Assembly (NCBI GenBank): GCA_958510825.1
Contig: OY294051.1
Coordinates: 30,507,667-30,571,666 of the forward strand
Reading direction: 5' to 3'
DNA: 64,000 nt
Source of the DNA: Brachypterus glaber
Lineage: Eukaryota > Arthropoda > Insecta > Coleoptera > Kateretidae
Both the position numbers and the translations under genes were made by a program. Position 1 is the first letter of the stretch. The number at the start of each line of letters is the position of its first letter. Shown in pieces: positions 1 through 11,091 of this stretch. Below the pieces are notes generated by a model. That model ran no database searches. It saw only the letters and a program-made list of their open reading frames with translations, and was not told where the DNA came from.

Positions 1-220
1 ATAATTATAATTTCTTATTGTTCATATGCATAATATTCAATATTATAAATTGTGAAAAAATATTTTCCTATAGGAAGGAAAATTTTCAAGATATTTATAT
101 TTTTCCATGAATGTTACCGGTAAAATTTCTTATTGTTTAATAATACTATGAAGATTATTACATGAAATTGAATAAAAAATAATAAAAATATATAATAATT
201 TAAAACATCTGTTTTCCGGT
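1..220. other. AT-rich stretch, no feature seen
   Basis: No coding frame or repeat structure is evident here; the sequence is simple AT-rich DNA. Confidence 0.5.
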
Positions 221-627
221 ATAATGATTTATGTTGCCATTACTGTAGAAATAAAATCATTATTTTGTAATCATCAGTAATTTTATACATTTTGCTCTGC
301 TATATTTATAGATGTAAGCTATAATGCCTTTGCAAGCTTGCTTTCATGACAAATCGAAAATTTATCATTATTATTTATTGCATTTTAATAAAACTAAATT
401 ACCCAACATTTTTAGGGGGATAGGAAGTTGTCAAAAATCTTGTGATGTCTTGCAAAGGGGGTCTTGAAAATGTTCGTACGTTTTTTTATGCCTAAAATCC
501 ATTTTTAAAATTAGGTTTTAAGGGGTCTTTCTACCTTCAAATTTTAAAAATATTCTTCTTTTATAAAGAAAATATTAGAATTTATAAAGAAAATATTATT
601 ATAATGATTTATGTTGCCATTACTGTA
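221..627. repeat. 27-bp direct repeat pair
   Basis: The same 27 bases (starting ATAATGATTTATGTTGCCAT) occur at 221-247 and 601-627, 380 bp apart. The second copy abuts the inner inverted repeat of the next element. The repeat may mark a local duplication or the edges of an inserted segment. Confidence 0.75.
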
Positions 628-968
628 TTTTTAAAGTGCCATTTTTTGGCCATAAAATTTTTTTGAAAAAAAATAAACATCAAAAACTATAGCGACCACC
701 TTCGCCATGGTTCCGGCCGTTTGGATCGACTGAAAAAAAAATAAAAACGGGATATTATTCAGTATTAAACTCGCTGTAGACCGAACTAACAGAACTTTTT
801 TTTTAATGTTTAAAAAAAATAAGGCCAAAAAATGGCACTTTAAAAATCTATTTTTTTTTTTTAGTATTTTTTGAATATAAATAAACATACTTAAAAAATT
901 TCATAATTATATCTTTCTGTTTTTATATAAAAAAAATGTTTAAAATTTTATGGTAGAAAGACCCCTTA
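518..968. mobile_element. Foldback MITE with two nested inverted repeats
   Basis: An outer inverted repeat of about 30 bp (518-549 against 939-968, core AAGGGGTCTTTCTACC) encloses an inner inverted repeat of 25 bp (627-651 against 823-847, core AAAGTGCCATTTTTTGGCC). There is no meaningful coding frame; the 85-codon minus frame through it reads the inverted-repeat arms. This looks like a non-autonomous foldback DNA element, or one MITE inside another. Confidence 0.65.
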
Positions 969-1440
969 ATTTTTTTTAAGTTACTTTAAGGTACTTTTTA
1001 AAATACACCTAAATATTATCAATGATAATGATAATTTATCATATACTCAAGGTATCTATAAATGTTGAAGTAAAATTTTACGTAAGATTAGGAGGGGGGT
1101 CGTTCAGTCAACTGCAGTCGCTCGCGGAAAAGTGAAACTGTCCGCACTTGTTAGGAAAATAACTAAAATGGAAGCCTATCCAATATTATCAATAATAATA
1201 AAATTACACTGGCCTACAAAAAGTAAAAAATTATGACTGTAAAAAATCTCTGGTTAAGGCTAAATCATGTTTTTTGTGGGCCTGTGTTATTTATTTTCAA
1301 TAAAACCCTTTAACAATCTTTTCATTACAATGTCACGTTTAGAATAAACAGTAAAAGATACTTTACAGAAACAATAAAACTGCTAAATCACAGTTTCAAT
1401 TATCACTAGCATCAAGTGTTTCTTAAGCGCTGTTAAATGT
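969..1440. other. No gene seen
   Basis: AT-rich sequence with one short GC-richer patch near 1090-1150. No conserved frame or inverted repeat was recognised. Confidence 0.4.
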
Positions 1441-1985
1441 ATACTTTTGTGTTTATTCCTATGAAATTGTACCATTTCTTGTACTACCAGTAAATCTCCA
1501 AAGAAAGAAGAAAAGCCCCTCCCCATCCCATTTAGATAAGACTTAGACAATAACTGGGAAAACCATCTCAAATATTTAGGCATTACCCTATTCAAAAACC
1601 TTACGTGGAATTAACACGTCAAAAACCAACAGCTAACGATCGTCTTTCCAAACTAAACCCTCTACTAGGTATGAACGCTTTTTAGAGGCATTGAAAACTC
1701 ATTTATTCATATAAAACTTCTCTAGGATTAAACCAGTCTTAATGGAGCCCCGGCTATGAATAAAGTTACCATCGTCCAAAGTTTTTGACGTAAAAGTTTT
1801 GCTAATTACAAGCTGAATTTTGGACTAGAAACTTCAGTCCTTCCAGAACAAAGTACTCAAAATGTGCCTTAACGCCTACGCGGTGCGCTTCCTGGTTTAT
1901 GAAGAACACACAATTCCACAAAAACTAGAACACATCTGCGATTAAAAAACGAATTTTAACTAATTGCATAATCCTTGTACTGAGG
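1440..1985 (+). pseudogene. Jockey-like LINE reverse transcriptase relic
   Basis: Conceptual plus-strand translation gives pieces of the C-terminal half of a Jockey-clade non-LTR ORF2 in the correct order but in different frames. Around 1555-1612 is a block ending HLKYLGITLFKNLTW. Around 1622-1684 is a block containing ANDRLSKLNPLLG. Around 1690-1770 there are traces of the 'PVLMYG' region. At about 1837-1945 is a block beginning FQNKVLKM and ending in a stop. Several frameshifts and stops separate them, so it is dead. A SINE on the opposite strand starts immediately downstream. Family assignment rests on motif recognition only. Confidence 0.75.
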
Positions 1986-2187
1986 AATATAACAGTAGCC
2001 TAGCCATTTTGCAACGTTATGGGAGATAGCAGGCAAAGCTGCTATAACTAGGGTCGATTTTAACGCCTGGTAGTCATTTCTAGACTTAGTCAAAAAAATT
2101 CGGCGGTTATTTTGTCGGCGCCAGAGCTCGAACCCGGGTCTAGCGCGATAGCCCAGTGCTGAACCGCTGCAACGCGCTGGGCCATTC
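1986..2187 (-). mobile_element. tRNA-derived SINE
   Basis: Read on the minus strand, the head resembles a tRNA gene. An A-box-like TGGCCCAGCGCG lies at 2173-2184 and a B-box-like GGTTCGAGCTC at 2124-2134, about 40 nt apart. It is followed by a non-tRNA body running to about 1990. The segment does not fold into an intact tRNA cloverleaf by eye and the B box departs from GGTTCGANNCC, so a SINE is preferred over a functional tRNA gene. The body abuts the LINE relic. Confidence 0.7.
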
Positions 2188-2825
2188 TTACTGAGGAAGA
2201 ATTCTTGTAAAATAAGCTCAATTTGGCCTATATATAAACTGAAAGAAAGAACCAGTAGTATAACAAAATTATCATTTTTAGTTAACTTTTTGAAGCTCAG
2301 AAATATTAGTATTTGTTTAATACAATTTATAAGAAGATTTCAGTATATTTCTGCATAGTAACGCAAACTGTAGTTGCTAAAGCTTCAAAGATTATTCAAA
2401 TAGTAAGAAAAATGGAACATCTTTTGTCGCTTTCGATGGATATAACTAAAAATATAGGTAAATAAATGCCTAAAATGTCTAATGGTAAAATTTCTTCAAG
2501 TGGGACTTTGTCATTTAGATATACACATTTATTTAAAAGGATGTAGATATACAAGTCTGTAGACTACTAGTGACCTACTTCTGAACAAGTCCGTTTGAAT
2601 AAGAGTATGCATTTACTAAAAGGCTATGATTCATGTACTAATATCTAAAAGGCGTGGAAAATGTTTGGGTTCAATTTGTGAAGAATGAAATGATTAATTA
2701 AAAAATATTTAAGTTAGATAAGATAAAACACCGACCAAATAATAAAACATTGGTTTTGTTCGTAAAAATTAATGGTTTATTAAACAAACAAATAAAAAAA
2801 TATAACGTAGAGATATAGGGCAGTA
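2188..2825. other. No gene seen
   Basis: AT-rich DNA without a recognised repeat or frame. Confidence 0.4.
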
Positions 2826-3057
2826 GAATAGCATCTCACCGTCTGAGATTACGCACATTTCCCCTTCATGGTCATTCGAAGACCATTTGCTAATGTGTTG
2901 TGATGTGTTGCTAATTTCAACTGTATAAAATAACGATTTTATTTGACGTTTAATATGTAATTAATTTGAATCTTGTAACTGTCAGCAGATTTAAACTCAA
3001 AATTTAAATTAAAAGTCATCTGTTGACAATTCTTTACTCACTTGAACTAATATACGT
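2826..3057 (-). repeat. Dispersed repeat, part interrupted by the Gypsy element
   Basis: The reverse complement of this segment matches 63370-63566 with scattered differences over its length. The match is broken at 3057 by the LTR retrotransposon and resumes after 13196. The last four bases (ACGT, 3054-3057) are the target-site duplication. Confidence 0.8.
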
Positions 3058-5142
3058 TGTACCGTAATTAATACGTTCACTGCCAACGGCTAGTTTTGAC
3101 AGCGGAGCAATGGGTATGGGCAAGGGAAAAATAGAAAGAATTGATTAATGTTGTTAGGGGCGCCAGTTACTTTAGCTTTTACTCCTTTAGGTAAGTAACA
3201 ACCTAGTGTAAATACTTAAGCTTTTCAGTTTGAGAAAATATAACCTCTAAATAAAATAAGATAATTCATTTGAGAAATTTATTATAAATAAACTTAATGA
3301 AAGCACATCAAGTAATGTATTAATATATATAAAAAAATATGTGTAATTATATTAAGATATAATTAAAGAAATCTTAATAAAAATTACTAAATTCAGAAAT
3401 CATTGACTTAAATGTATAAAGAAAACATGAAGTTCAGCAAGCACCAAGAAATGTATGTAAACAACAATCATTTCTTGCAGTGTATAAAAGTCATGCTTAA
3501 ATTAGAAATCATTTAATCAAAAGTATGATATTTAATAATTAATAAATGAGATTAAATGTTTTAAAAAAAATAAGTACCTAAAAATGAACAAAAGCCAGAA
3601 GGGCATATAGTATTAATCAATACTATATCAGATCTGATAAAGTTTACAGTTATAAGAATATTGAAATAAAAGAATTTAAAAATATGAAATATTGCTTTCA
3701 AAAGTTTTCAGAATGAGTACTTAGCTGGTTTCTGCAAAATCCATGAGGTATGAATTCCATCGTCTCCATCTGTGCAAGTCTCCCCTATGCTGATGAATTC
3801 ATTTCTCAAATGAAAGAAAAAAAATATAGGCTGTCCCATCTACTTTGGAAAAATTATCTTCCAGGATAAAATGTACGATTGAAAATGTTGTCCGGGATTA
3901 AATATGCTTTTGAAAATTATGTCCAATATAAAATTGTCTGCTAGACGGTCATATAGAATTTATCTATGCCGAAAAATACAGAACCATGTTCCAACAGAAC
4001 ATCACTCCATGCGGAGAACTTGTATATCAAATATACCAAAATAAACTTCAACCCAAATTAATGGTATAGAAATGGTGAGTAATTAATGGTCTAGTGATTG
4101 TGCTTAATTAATGGTAATAATAATGGTGCTAAAACAATAATTATATCTCAGAAATATTCTAACAAACAGAAAAACTTAACTTACGTCTCATTCTAAGTCT
4201 TCGATGTCCATCGAAACGTTATTAATGCATAATTGTATAAAATATCAGTTATAATATCTTCCGCATTGTTTAAATATTCATTTTCACTAACTTTAAATAA
4301 AAATACATGAAGGATTACTTCGATGATTACAGAAAATAAACACTCGTCAAAATGAGACCACCATTGTACAGAGTTCATCAAGAAAGAGCGAAAATCGACC
4401 TTATCAACCGGTATGAACCCTTCAGGTGAATAAAATCCTATTTCTGAACTATTAGCGACATCTATGCAAGTCATTATCAACTACAGTTTTACCGTATAGG
4501 ATTCCTAATAAAGGTAACTGAAACGACACCAAAAATAATAACTAATTAAAAGAATGTTTCCTAATAAATCTGTATTAGTGATATCTAACCTCAAAATATT
4601 ACTCTAAGAAACAAATATAAACAATACTTATTGTTTATCAGCAAAACTAATAAAAATACGAACAGAATACTAAGTGTCCTGTGAACTAAGTATAAACAAA
4701 ATACTGAATCTAAGTGAGCAGTTCCAGCAAACTATTTTCAACAAATTCTGGATTATCCCGAAGAAATAAACATACGAAATTTTCCAGGAGAGACAAACTA
4801 CAGATGAAAGCCAGTGAAATCCAACCCTCAATAGACTCTGAAACATATAAAAACCAGGTAAGTCCATAGACAAATGCATTATAGAGAAATAAGTCATATG
4901 ATTCTTTATTATTAAAAATCATATTCTAATTATGTTTTCTTTATGTTATTTTCAGGTAGAACTATGGAATAGAGACTTATATGGTTAGAATTCAGTTCCT
5001 GCTACAAAATAGTCCCAGATACAAAATAGTTCTGTACATACGTAACTATTTATATACAAAATAAACATAAATTATAACGTAAGTAAACGAATAGTTTAAT
5101 TAACCCTTGCTATCTTACAAAGTGACGATTTATATCGTTACA
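3058..5142 (-). repeat. 3' LTR of the Gypsy element (2085 bp)
   Basis: This is the downstream LTR in element sense. It lacks 16 bp that the other LTR has at 12097-12112; the gap lies between two ATTAAT copies, suggesting slippage or a microhomology deletion. The only sense-strand frames are short (95 codons at 4193-4480; 75 and 70 codons near 4670-4922). They recur in the other LTR simply because the LTRs are copies; I recognise no product. Confidence 0.93.
4858..4955 (+). other. Intron-like GT-AG segment, antisense in 3' LTR
   Basis: On the plus strand, antisense to the element, a consensus donor CAG|GTAAGT (GT at 4858-4859) is followed 98 nt later by a T-rich acceptor ending TTTTCAG (AG at 4954-4955). 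A CTAAT branch-like motif lies about 27 nt before the acceptor. The identical arrangement is in the other LTR. Splicing is not demonstrated. Confidence 0.35.
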
Positions 5143-5154
5143 CATGCCCCCTCC
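5143..5154 (-). promoter_or_regulatory. Polypurine tract
   Basis: Immediately upstream of the 3' LTR in element sense is GGAGGGGGCATG. It is the expected position and composition for the plus-strand DNA primer of an LTR retrotransposon. Confidence 0.8.
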
Positions 5155-5400
5155 AAAAATAATAAAAATATTTAATATACAAAAAATATTTTTATACCAA
5201 ACTCTAAAACTATTTAACTTAAATAGCTAAAATATATACTATATTTTATTTAATAAATCAACAAAAAATACAATACTTTATGTAAATCATTTGAAATACT
5301 ACTTGATAATTAACAATAGCTAAGCTTGATAACTACGTGTATCATCCGCCTACTCTTATGTAGAACATAATTTTGGGACTTTATCGGTGTGTGTCATAAA

Positions 5401-5451
5401 CAGGTAATTGTCATAATCAGGTAATTGTCATAATCAGGTAATTGTCATAAT
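5401..5451. repeat. 17-bp tandem repeat, three units
   Basis: CAGGTAATTGTCATAAT is repeated at 5401, 5418 and 5435, with a partial unit just before. It lies in the 3' noncoding region of the Gypsy element, between the gag-pol stop and the PPT. Confidence 0.85.
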
Positions 5452-5672
5452 TAATTTTGTTTTTCTTTTTAGCTAAGTTTTATCAAGATAAAAAAATAGA
5501 AATAAGACTTGACTGTGTGCACCAGAATTCTCTTCTACAAAAAATATATTTATATATTTTTTTTACTACTATATACAAAAGTTTTGGGTACCCTTTAAAT
5601 ATTTTCAATACATTGATATTTTTTAAATATCATTCCGAATGATACTAAGAAAATATTCTTATTTAATAAAAT

Positions 5673-8600
5673 CTAGCCAACTGAAATGTCACTATTCGAT
5701 CCAAAATATTTCTTTAGATCTTTAACATGCCAGTCGCCTCTATGACCATCTGCATTTTCCAAAATATATACTAACTTTGACTTTTTCGCAACAACTTTGC
5801 AAAGTATGTACTTTGGAGCAAGTTTTGCAGCAAAACTTTTACTAGCATCTGAGAGTACTTTGTTTCGTCTCCAAACTTTTTCACCTATATCAAAATTTAC
5901 TTCACGCTTGCGCAAATCATAAGTACGCTTATTACGTTCATAAGCTTCATGTAAATATTTCTTTACATCAACAAAAATCTCTTTAAGATTTCCCAAGTCT
6001 TGGCTATACGAGTCTCTGTCACAAGGTTCTAATTTAACACCATCAGTTGATGTCATTTTGCCATAATAAGTTCCTGTGATAGGTACATTCCTCCCAAAAT
6101 TAAGAAATGCCGGCGTATACCCCGTAACTTCATTTACAGACGTTCGTAAAGCTAGACCTATTTTTGCTAAATTTTTACACCATTCTTTTTGATTATCTTT
6201 TATATATGATCTTATAGCAGTAGAAATTGTGCGATGTTGCCTTTCCGTCGGATTATTTTGACTATGGTAAAGTGCATTAAACCAAATTTTCTGTACATTA
6301 TATTCATCTGCTAATTTTTTAAAAACTTTACCAGCAAATTGTTTTCCATTATCGACAATTAAAAATTGACAGACTCCGTAAACTAAAAAAACTTCATTCT
6401 CAATGAATTTACATATTGCATTTGCAGTAGCTTCCCTCAAAGGATGTAATAATGTATACTTTGTAAACCAGTCTGACACAACTAAAAGATAACAAAAACC
6501 TTTAGAACTTCTGGGAAATGGTCCCTGCAAATCGCATGAAATAACTTGCCACGGATAATTTACTTCCTTTTCACGACCCATCAATCCAAAACGTGCAGAA
6601 TTACTAACTTTTTGTGATTGACAAATATTACAACATCTTACATACTTTAAAATATCTTTACGCATTTTTGGCCAAAAATATGTTTCTGAAATTCTATGAA
6701 AAGTTTTAAAAAATCCCATATGAGAAGCTAATACATCGTCATGACATTCTTTTAGTACTTGTTTACGACATTTTTGAGGCACTAACAATTTCCACTCTAT
6801 AATATTACTTTTTACTTTTGTCTTGGTCGGTATGAACTTATAAATATTATCATCAATAACTTTAAATTGCGGATATGAATCTGGACTCTTAATAATTTTT
6901 TCCCTCAACTGAATATAATATTTATCACTATTATAATCATTTACATTAAAATTAATTAAATTTACATCTGGAAAAATTGATTTTTCTGGTTCTATTCTAT
7001 CAAAAGCTCTGGATAACCCATCAGCTACTACATTTAATTTACCTCTACGATATACAATATCCATATCATATTGCTGTAATTTTAATGACCATCTAGCCAA
7101 GCGACCAGAGGGATCTTTCATATTACTCAAATATTTTAATGAAGAATGATCTGTAATTACTGTGAATTTAACACCTTCAATATATGGTCTAAACCTATCT
7201 ATAGCAAACAAAACAGCTAAACATTCCTTTTCACCTACAGAATATTTTATTTCACTACGTGTTAAAGCTCTACTAGCATAAGCTATTACTTTTTCTTGAC
7301 CATCTTGCGTTTGTGTTAATATGGAACCGAGGCCAACTAAAGAAGCATCACATTGTATAACAAATGGTAAAGAAAAATTGGGACTTGCTAAAGCTGGAGC
7401 ATTTATTAAAGATTCCTTCAACAATAAAAAAGCTTTTTCTGCATCAGTATTCCAACTAATGGCTTGTTTTTTACCTTTGCCCTTCAAAAGTGAATTTAAT
7501 GGGCTAACAATTGTTGAAAAATTCCTAACAAATCTACGATACCACGAAGCTACACCTAAAAATCGTTTTATCTCCGTACTATTTGTTGGTCTAGGATAGT
7601 TTATTATTGCTTCTACTTTTTGCGGATCGGTTCTTAAACCAAAATTATCAATTACAAAACCTAAATACTTAAGTGATTTTCTAAAAAAATTACTTTTTTC
7701 AAAATTTATTGTAAGATTAGCAGATTTTAATTTTTCATGTACTATTTGAAGTAATTTAATATGTTCCTCAAAAGTTTTTGATACTATTATAATGTCGTCA
7801 ATATAAACAAATATATTTGGATAAAAGGAGAAAGGAAAAAGTTTATCCATTAATCTTTGCTGACTTTGTGTTCCATTTTTGAGTCCATAACACATTACAT
7901 TAAATTCAAATAGTCCCCTACCAGGTACGGAAAATGCAGTTTTTTCTTTAGCAGTTTTTGTAAGTGGAATCTGCCAAAAAGCATTTTTTAAATCTATACT
8001 TGATATATATTTTGCATCGCCTAATAAACTTAAAATGGAGTCTATCCTTGGTAAAGGATGTGAATCACCTTTTGTAATAGAATTTAATTTACGTCCATCA
8101 AAACAAAAACGGTATGTACCATTAGCTTTTTTTACTAATAAAACTGGTGAATTAAAATCAGAATAAGATGGTGAAACTATATCATCTTTTAACATTTTAT
8201 CTAACTCTTTATGTAAAATTTCTATTAAATAAGGTGACAAAGGATATTGACGCATTTTAAAAGGTTTATTATTTCCTGTATCTATATCATGTTCTATTAA
8301 ATTTGTTCTACCTATTTTTTCGCTATATAATTCTTTAAATAAACTAACAAATTTATCTGCTATCTTTTTCTGTTCGTCTGTCAAGTCACATAAGCCTACT
8401 GAATTATCTTTATTTATATCCTGACTATCACTGTTATTACTGATCACATTCAAATTATTAATTTTATTATTCCTAGATTCATCAGAAAAATCCAGAGTCA
8501 TAGAAAACAATTGTAAAAAATTCACACCAAAAATAAAATTTGTTTCCAAAGAAGGAACAACCAAGACTTGTAAAATCTTAACTTCATTATCTACTTTAAT

Positions 8601-10484
8601 AGGTAAATAAACAACACCAGTTACTAACTGTTTAGATTTATCAGCTGTAGTAACATGCGGTATAAGACATTTATCAATTTTTAAATTAAACTTCTCTAAA
8701 ATTTTAATCGCGTGACCACCAGCCACTGAACAATTTGCACCTGTATCAATCAAAGCTGTTATATTTTTATCAAAAATATTTACTTTAATATATGGACGGT
8801 TATCTCTAGGTAATTTAATAAAAGAATTTTTATTAATTACAGACAAACTATACGGTTTATAAAAATTTTTAACTTTATCCAACCAATCTTTCCATTCATT
8901 CAAATAAAATCGTTTATTTGTTTCTGTTATACTTGATTTTTGTAAAGAATTGATATTATTTTTATTATAATAAATGTTTTTACAAAAAGTAGTTTTGTTA
9001 TCCTTTTTTATCTGACTGTCATTATTATTTTTAGCCTTTTTATTAAGTGAATGCCGACTAAAATCATCCACTTTCCTATTTAGTTTTTTTGTACAGGAAG
9101 GGCAATTTTTAAAAACTACATCTTTATATCCACATTTATAACAAAACTTTGTTCTTTTAGCTAAACATTTGCTAAAAATATGATTTGGTTGGTTACAGTT
9201 ATAACAAATTATTTGTCTACTTTTATTATTACTACTATTCTGTGTATTATTAAAGCTTTGATTGGTACTTTGACTAATTTGAGAAACTTGACTACTATTA
9301 CATACTGAACTTTGACGAGTAGAGGAAGATGGGGTAAGTTTGGACACTGTGGTATTATGACTACAATTACATTTACTACTAAAATTTTGATTTATATCCG
9401 AACTTAGGACATTTACTTTATTAACTGCTTTATTTTTTGCCACACTTTTACCTGCTATGCTCTTTTGTTTTAATTGATAAGCTTCATCTATTCTTTTACA
9501 ACTGTCTTTTAAATCTTCTAAATCATTTATTTCTATAAGTGATAATGGTGTAAAATAATGTGGTAATATTCTTTCTCTAATCGTCTTAAGTCTAGTATAT
9601 AAACTTGCAGCATGAATTAAACGTTTAAACAAGGTTTCCATAGCACCTATAAAAATTGCGATAGATTCATCGGGATTTTGATATCTAGAACGGATATCAT
9701 CCCATGTTCTATCATCTATGTTAGCTGGAAGAAAATCTTTTTTTAATGCTTGAATTATTTGAGACCACGAATTTAAATTATCTTTAATTGAGAGAAACCA
9801 TGACAATGCTGGTTCTTTGAATAAGTCATATGCGGATTTAAATAACATTTCGTCTGTAACATTTCTACTTATTTTCATATATTCAACTTGCTCAATAAAA
9901 TTTAAAACGTTAGACTTTCCATCAAAATTAATATTCCATTTATAAACTGGTACTGATTTTAAATAATCATTATCTTTTTTACTAGAAACATTAGGACTAA
10001 ACTGTGTACTATTATGTAATGAAATATTATTATTTACTTGAGTAAGATCTGAATTTTTACCAGATTTTTCATAAAGATCTAAAATATCTGCTTCTATTTC
10101 TAAACAAGTTGCTTTAGTTATTTCTAAAAATTGAATACGTCTAACTTTATTTTCTTCTACTTCAGGAAAACGTTGCAGACGATTTGTTACATGTACTAAA
10201 TAAGTTTTTAATTTTCTTAAATCGGCTAAACTATAATCACCATGATATTCTACAATTTCTGAAGATATACTATCTAAAATTCTATTAATATTTTCCACTT
10301 CACTGTTAAAATTAAAAGTCGGATCTACATATTTTACTTTAGGATCTTCCCTAGCTATGGCTCTACCTAAAACTTTAATTCTAGATGCTCTATTATTTTT
10401 TGCTGTTAAATGTCTTATACGAAGTTCATAATTTACCATTTCTGCAGTCAAAAATCTAATTTCCATTTTATCTAAATCGTCCAT
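5673..10484 (-). CDS. gag-pol: Gag-Pol polyprotein of Ty3/Gypsy element
   Basis: One uninterrupted frame of 1603 residues carries structural and enzymatic domains in Gypsy order. Approximate residues: Gag core 180-300; zinc knuckle CX2CX4HX4C near 425; a second knuckle near 446 in which the histidine position is valine; aspartic protease with DTGA near 578; reverse transcriptase about 740-930 with YIDD near 893; RNase H about 1040-1160 with CDAS, TDHSS and VADGLSR; integrase zinc-binding HHCC about 1246-1290; DDE core with Asp near 1315, Asp near 1377 (IVDNG) and Glu near 1411 (PTER); integrase C-terminal domain about 1530-1595. No chromodomain is evident. Start chosen: the first Met, followed by MEIRFLTAEM, with AT-rich noncoding leader upstream. 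Gag and Pol share a frame with no internal stop, so no frameshift is needed. The product would copy and integrate the element. Confidence 0.96.
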   Translation of the reverse strand: MDDLDKMEIRFLTAEMVNYELRIRHLTAKNNRASRIKVLGRAIAREDPKVKYVDPTFNFNSEVENINRILDSISSEIVEYHGDYSLADLRKLKTYLVHVTNRLQRFPEVEENKVRRIQFLEITKATCLEIEADILDLYEKSGKNSDLTQVNNNISLHNSTQFSPNVSSKKDNDYLKSVPVYKWNINFDGKSNVLNFIEQVEYMKISRNVTDEMLFKSAYDLFKEPALSWFLSIKDNLNSWSQIIQALKKDFLPANIDDRTWDDIRSRYQNPDESIAIFIGAMETLFKRLIHAASLYTRLKTIRERILPHYFTPLSLIEINDLEDLKDSCKRIDEAYQLKQKSIAGKSVAKNKAVNKVNVLSSDINQNFSSKCNCSHNTTVSKLTPSSSTRQSSVCNSSQVSQISQSTNQSFNNTQNSSNNKSRQIICYNCNQPNHIFSKCLAKRTKFCYKCGYKDVVFKNCPSCTKKLNRKVDDFSRHSLNKKAKNNNDSQIKKDNKTTFCKNIYYNKNNINSLQKSSITETNKRFYLNEWKDWLDKVKNFYKPYSLSVINKNSFIKLPRDNRPYIKVNIFDKNITALIDTGANCSVAGGHAIKILEKFNLKIDKCLIPHVTTADKSKQLVTGVVYLPIKVDNEVKILQVLVVPSLETNFIFGVNFLQLFSMTLDFSDESRNNKINNLNVISNNSDSQDINKDNSVGLCDLTDEQKKIADKFVSLFKELYSEKIGRTNLIEHDIDTGNNKPFKMRQYPLSPYLIEILHKELDKMLKDDIVSPSYSDFNSPVLLVKKANGTYRFCFDGRKLNSITKGDSHPLPRIDSILSLLGDAKYISSIDLKNAFWQIPLTKTAKEKTAFSVPGRGLFEFNVMCYGLKNGTQSQQRLMDKLFPFSFYPNIFVYIDDIIIVSKTFEEHIKLLQIVHEKLKSANLTINFEKSNFFRKSLKYLGFVIDNFGLRTDPQKVEAIINYPRPTNSTEIKRFLGVASWYRRFVRNFSTIVSPLNSLLKGKGKKQAISWNTDAEKAFLLLKESLINAPALASPNFSLPFVIQCDASLVGLGSILTQTQDGQEKVIAYASRALTRSEIKYSVGEKECLAVLFAIDRFRPYIEGVKFTVITDHSSLKYLSNMKDPSGRLARWSLKLQQYDMDIVYRRGKLNVVADGLSRAFDRIEPEKSIFPDVNLINFNVNDYNSDKYYIQLREKIIKSPDSYPQFKVIDDNIYKFIPTKTKVKSNIIEWKLLVPQKCRKQVLKECHDDVLASHMGFFKTFHRISETYFWPKMRKDILKYVRCCNICQSQKVSNSARFGLMGREKEVNYPWQVISCDLQGPFPRSSKGFCYLLVVSDWFTKYTLLHPLREATANAICKFIENEVFLVYGVCQFLIVDNGKQFAGKVFKKLADEYNVQKIWFNALYHSQNNPTERQHRTISTAIRSYIKDNQKEWCKNLAKIGLALRTSVNEVTGYTPAFLNFGRNVPITGTYYGKMTSTDGVKLEPCDRDSYSQDLGNLKEIFVDVKKYLHEAYERNKRTYDLRKREVNFDIGEKVWRRNKVLSDASKSFAAKLAPKYILCKVVAKKSKLVYILENADGHRGDWHVKDLKKYFGSNSDISVG

Positions 10485-11066
10485 TTTGAATATTTATTTT
10501 CAAAATTTAAATTTAATTTACTCAAAATATTTATTTTATTAATAAAATATTTATACTGTACCACAAATTATTTTTTTTTTGTGTACACTGTTCAACAAAG
10601 TTTTTGCATACTTTGGAAAATTTCCCAAATATGTCAAAAAAATACTAAATTATTATTTATCTCAATTGGACAAATTAATAATTATAAATAGTCTCCAAAA
10701 CTACAAAATTAGCTAATATTTATTCATATCCTTCGTATAAATAAATACCCTATTATCCATTTATTTCTATTGAATAAAAGATAATTTCTAGAAAAACTGA
10801 ACCCACGCCAAAATTTCTCTATTCCATGTTATTCCATAAAATTCAGAATAAACATAAAAAACACATATCTGATATATCTTATCAGATTAACTCTAATTTG
10901 ACTTAATTTTCAACAAAAAATATTTTATTCAACAGTTATATGTAGTTTTTCTCAAAATGAACTTTAAGTTACACTGAAAAAAAATAAGCTTTAGATTTTT
11001 ACAAAAAATACACTGAGAAAAATGGAGTAAAATTTAAAAAAAACAAGTGTTCTATCTATCCAAATA

Positions 11067-11084
11067 CCACGTTCTTGGGCGCCA
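11067..11084 (-). promoter_or_regulatory. Primer binding site (tRNA-Lys-like)
   Basis: Seven nt downstream of the 5' LTR in element sense is TGGCGCCCAAGAACGTGG. It begins TGG as expected for pairing with a tRNA CCA end. TGGCGCCCAA followed by CGTGG resembles the Lys-tRNA PBS class with three extra bases; the tRNA identity is inference. Confidence 0.65.
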
Positions 11085-11091
11085 ATATTAG

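Noticed and set aside
2115..2187. Genuine tRNA gene on the minus strand
   Set aside because: The B box is degenerate and a repeat body follows, so SINE is the better call.
4193..4480. 95-codon frame repeated in both LTRs
   Set aside because: Recurrence only reflects LTR identity; no domain is recognised and there is no evidence of translation.
5401..5451. CRISPR-like array
   Set aside because: Three contiguous 17-bp units without spacers, inside a retrotransposon of a eukaryote.
5143..5672. Envelope-like third ORF between gag-pol and the 3' LTR
   Set aside because: Only about 520 nt of AT-rich sequence with stops and a small tandem repeat.
7321..7599. 92-codon plus-strand frame
   Set aside because: It is the antisense of the RT/RNase H part of gag-pol and has no independent support.
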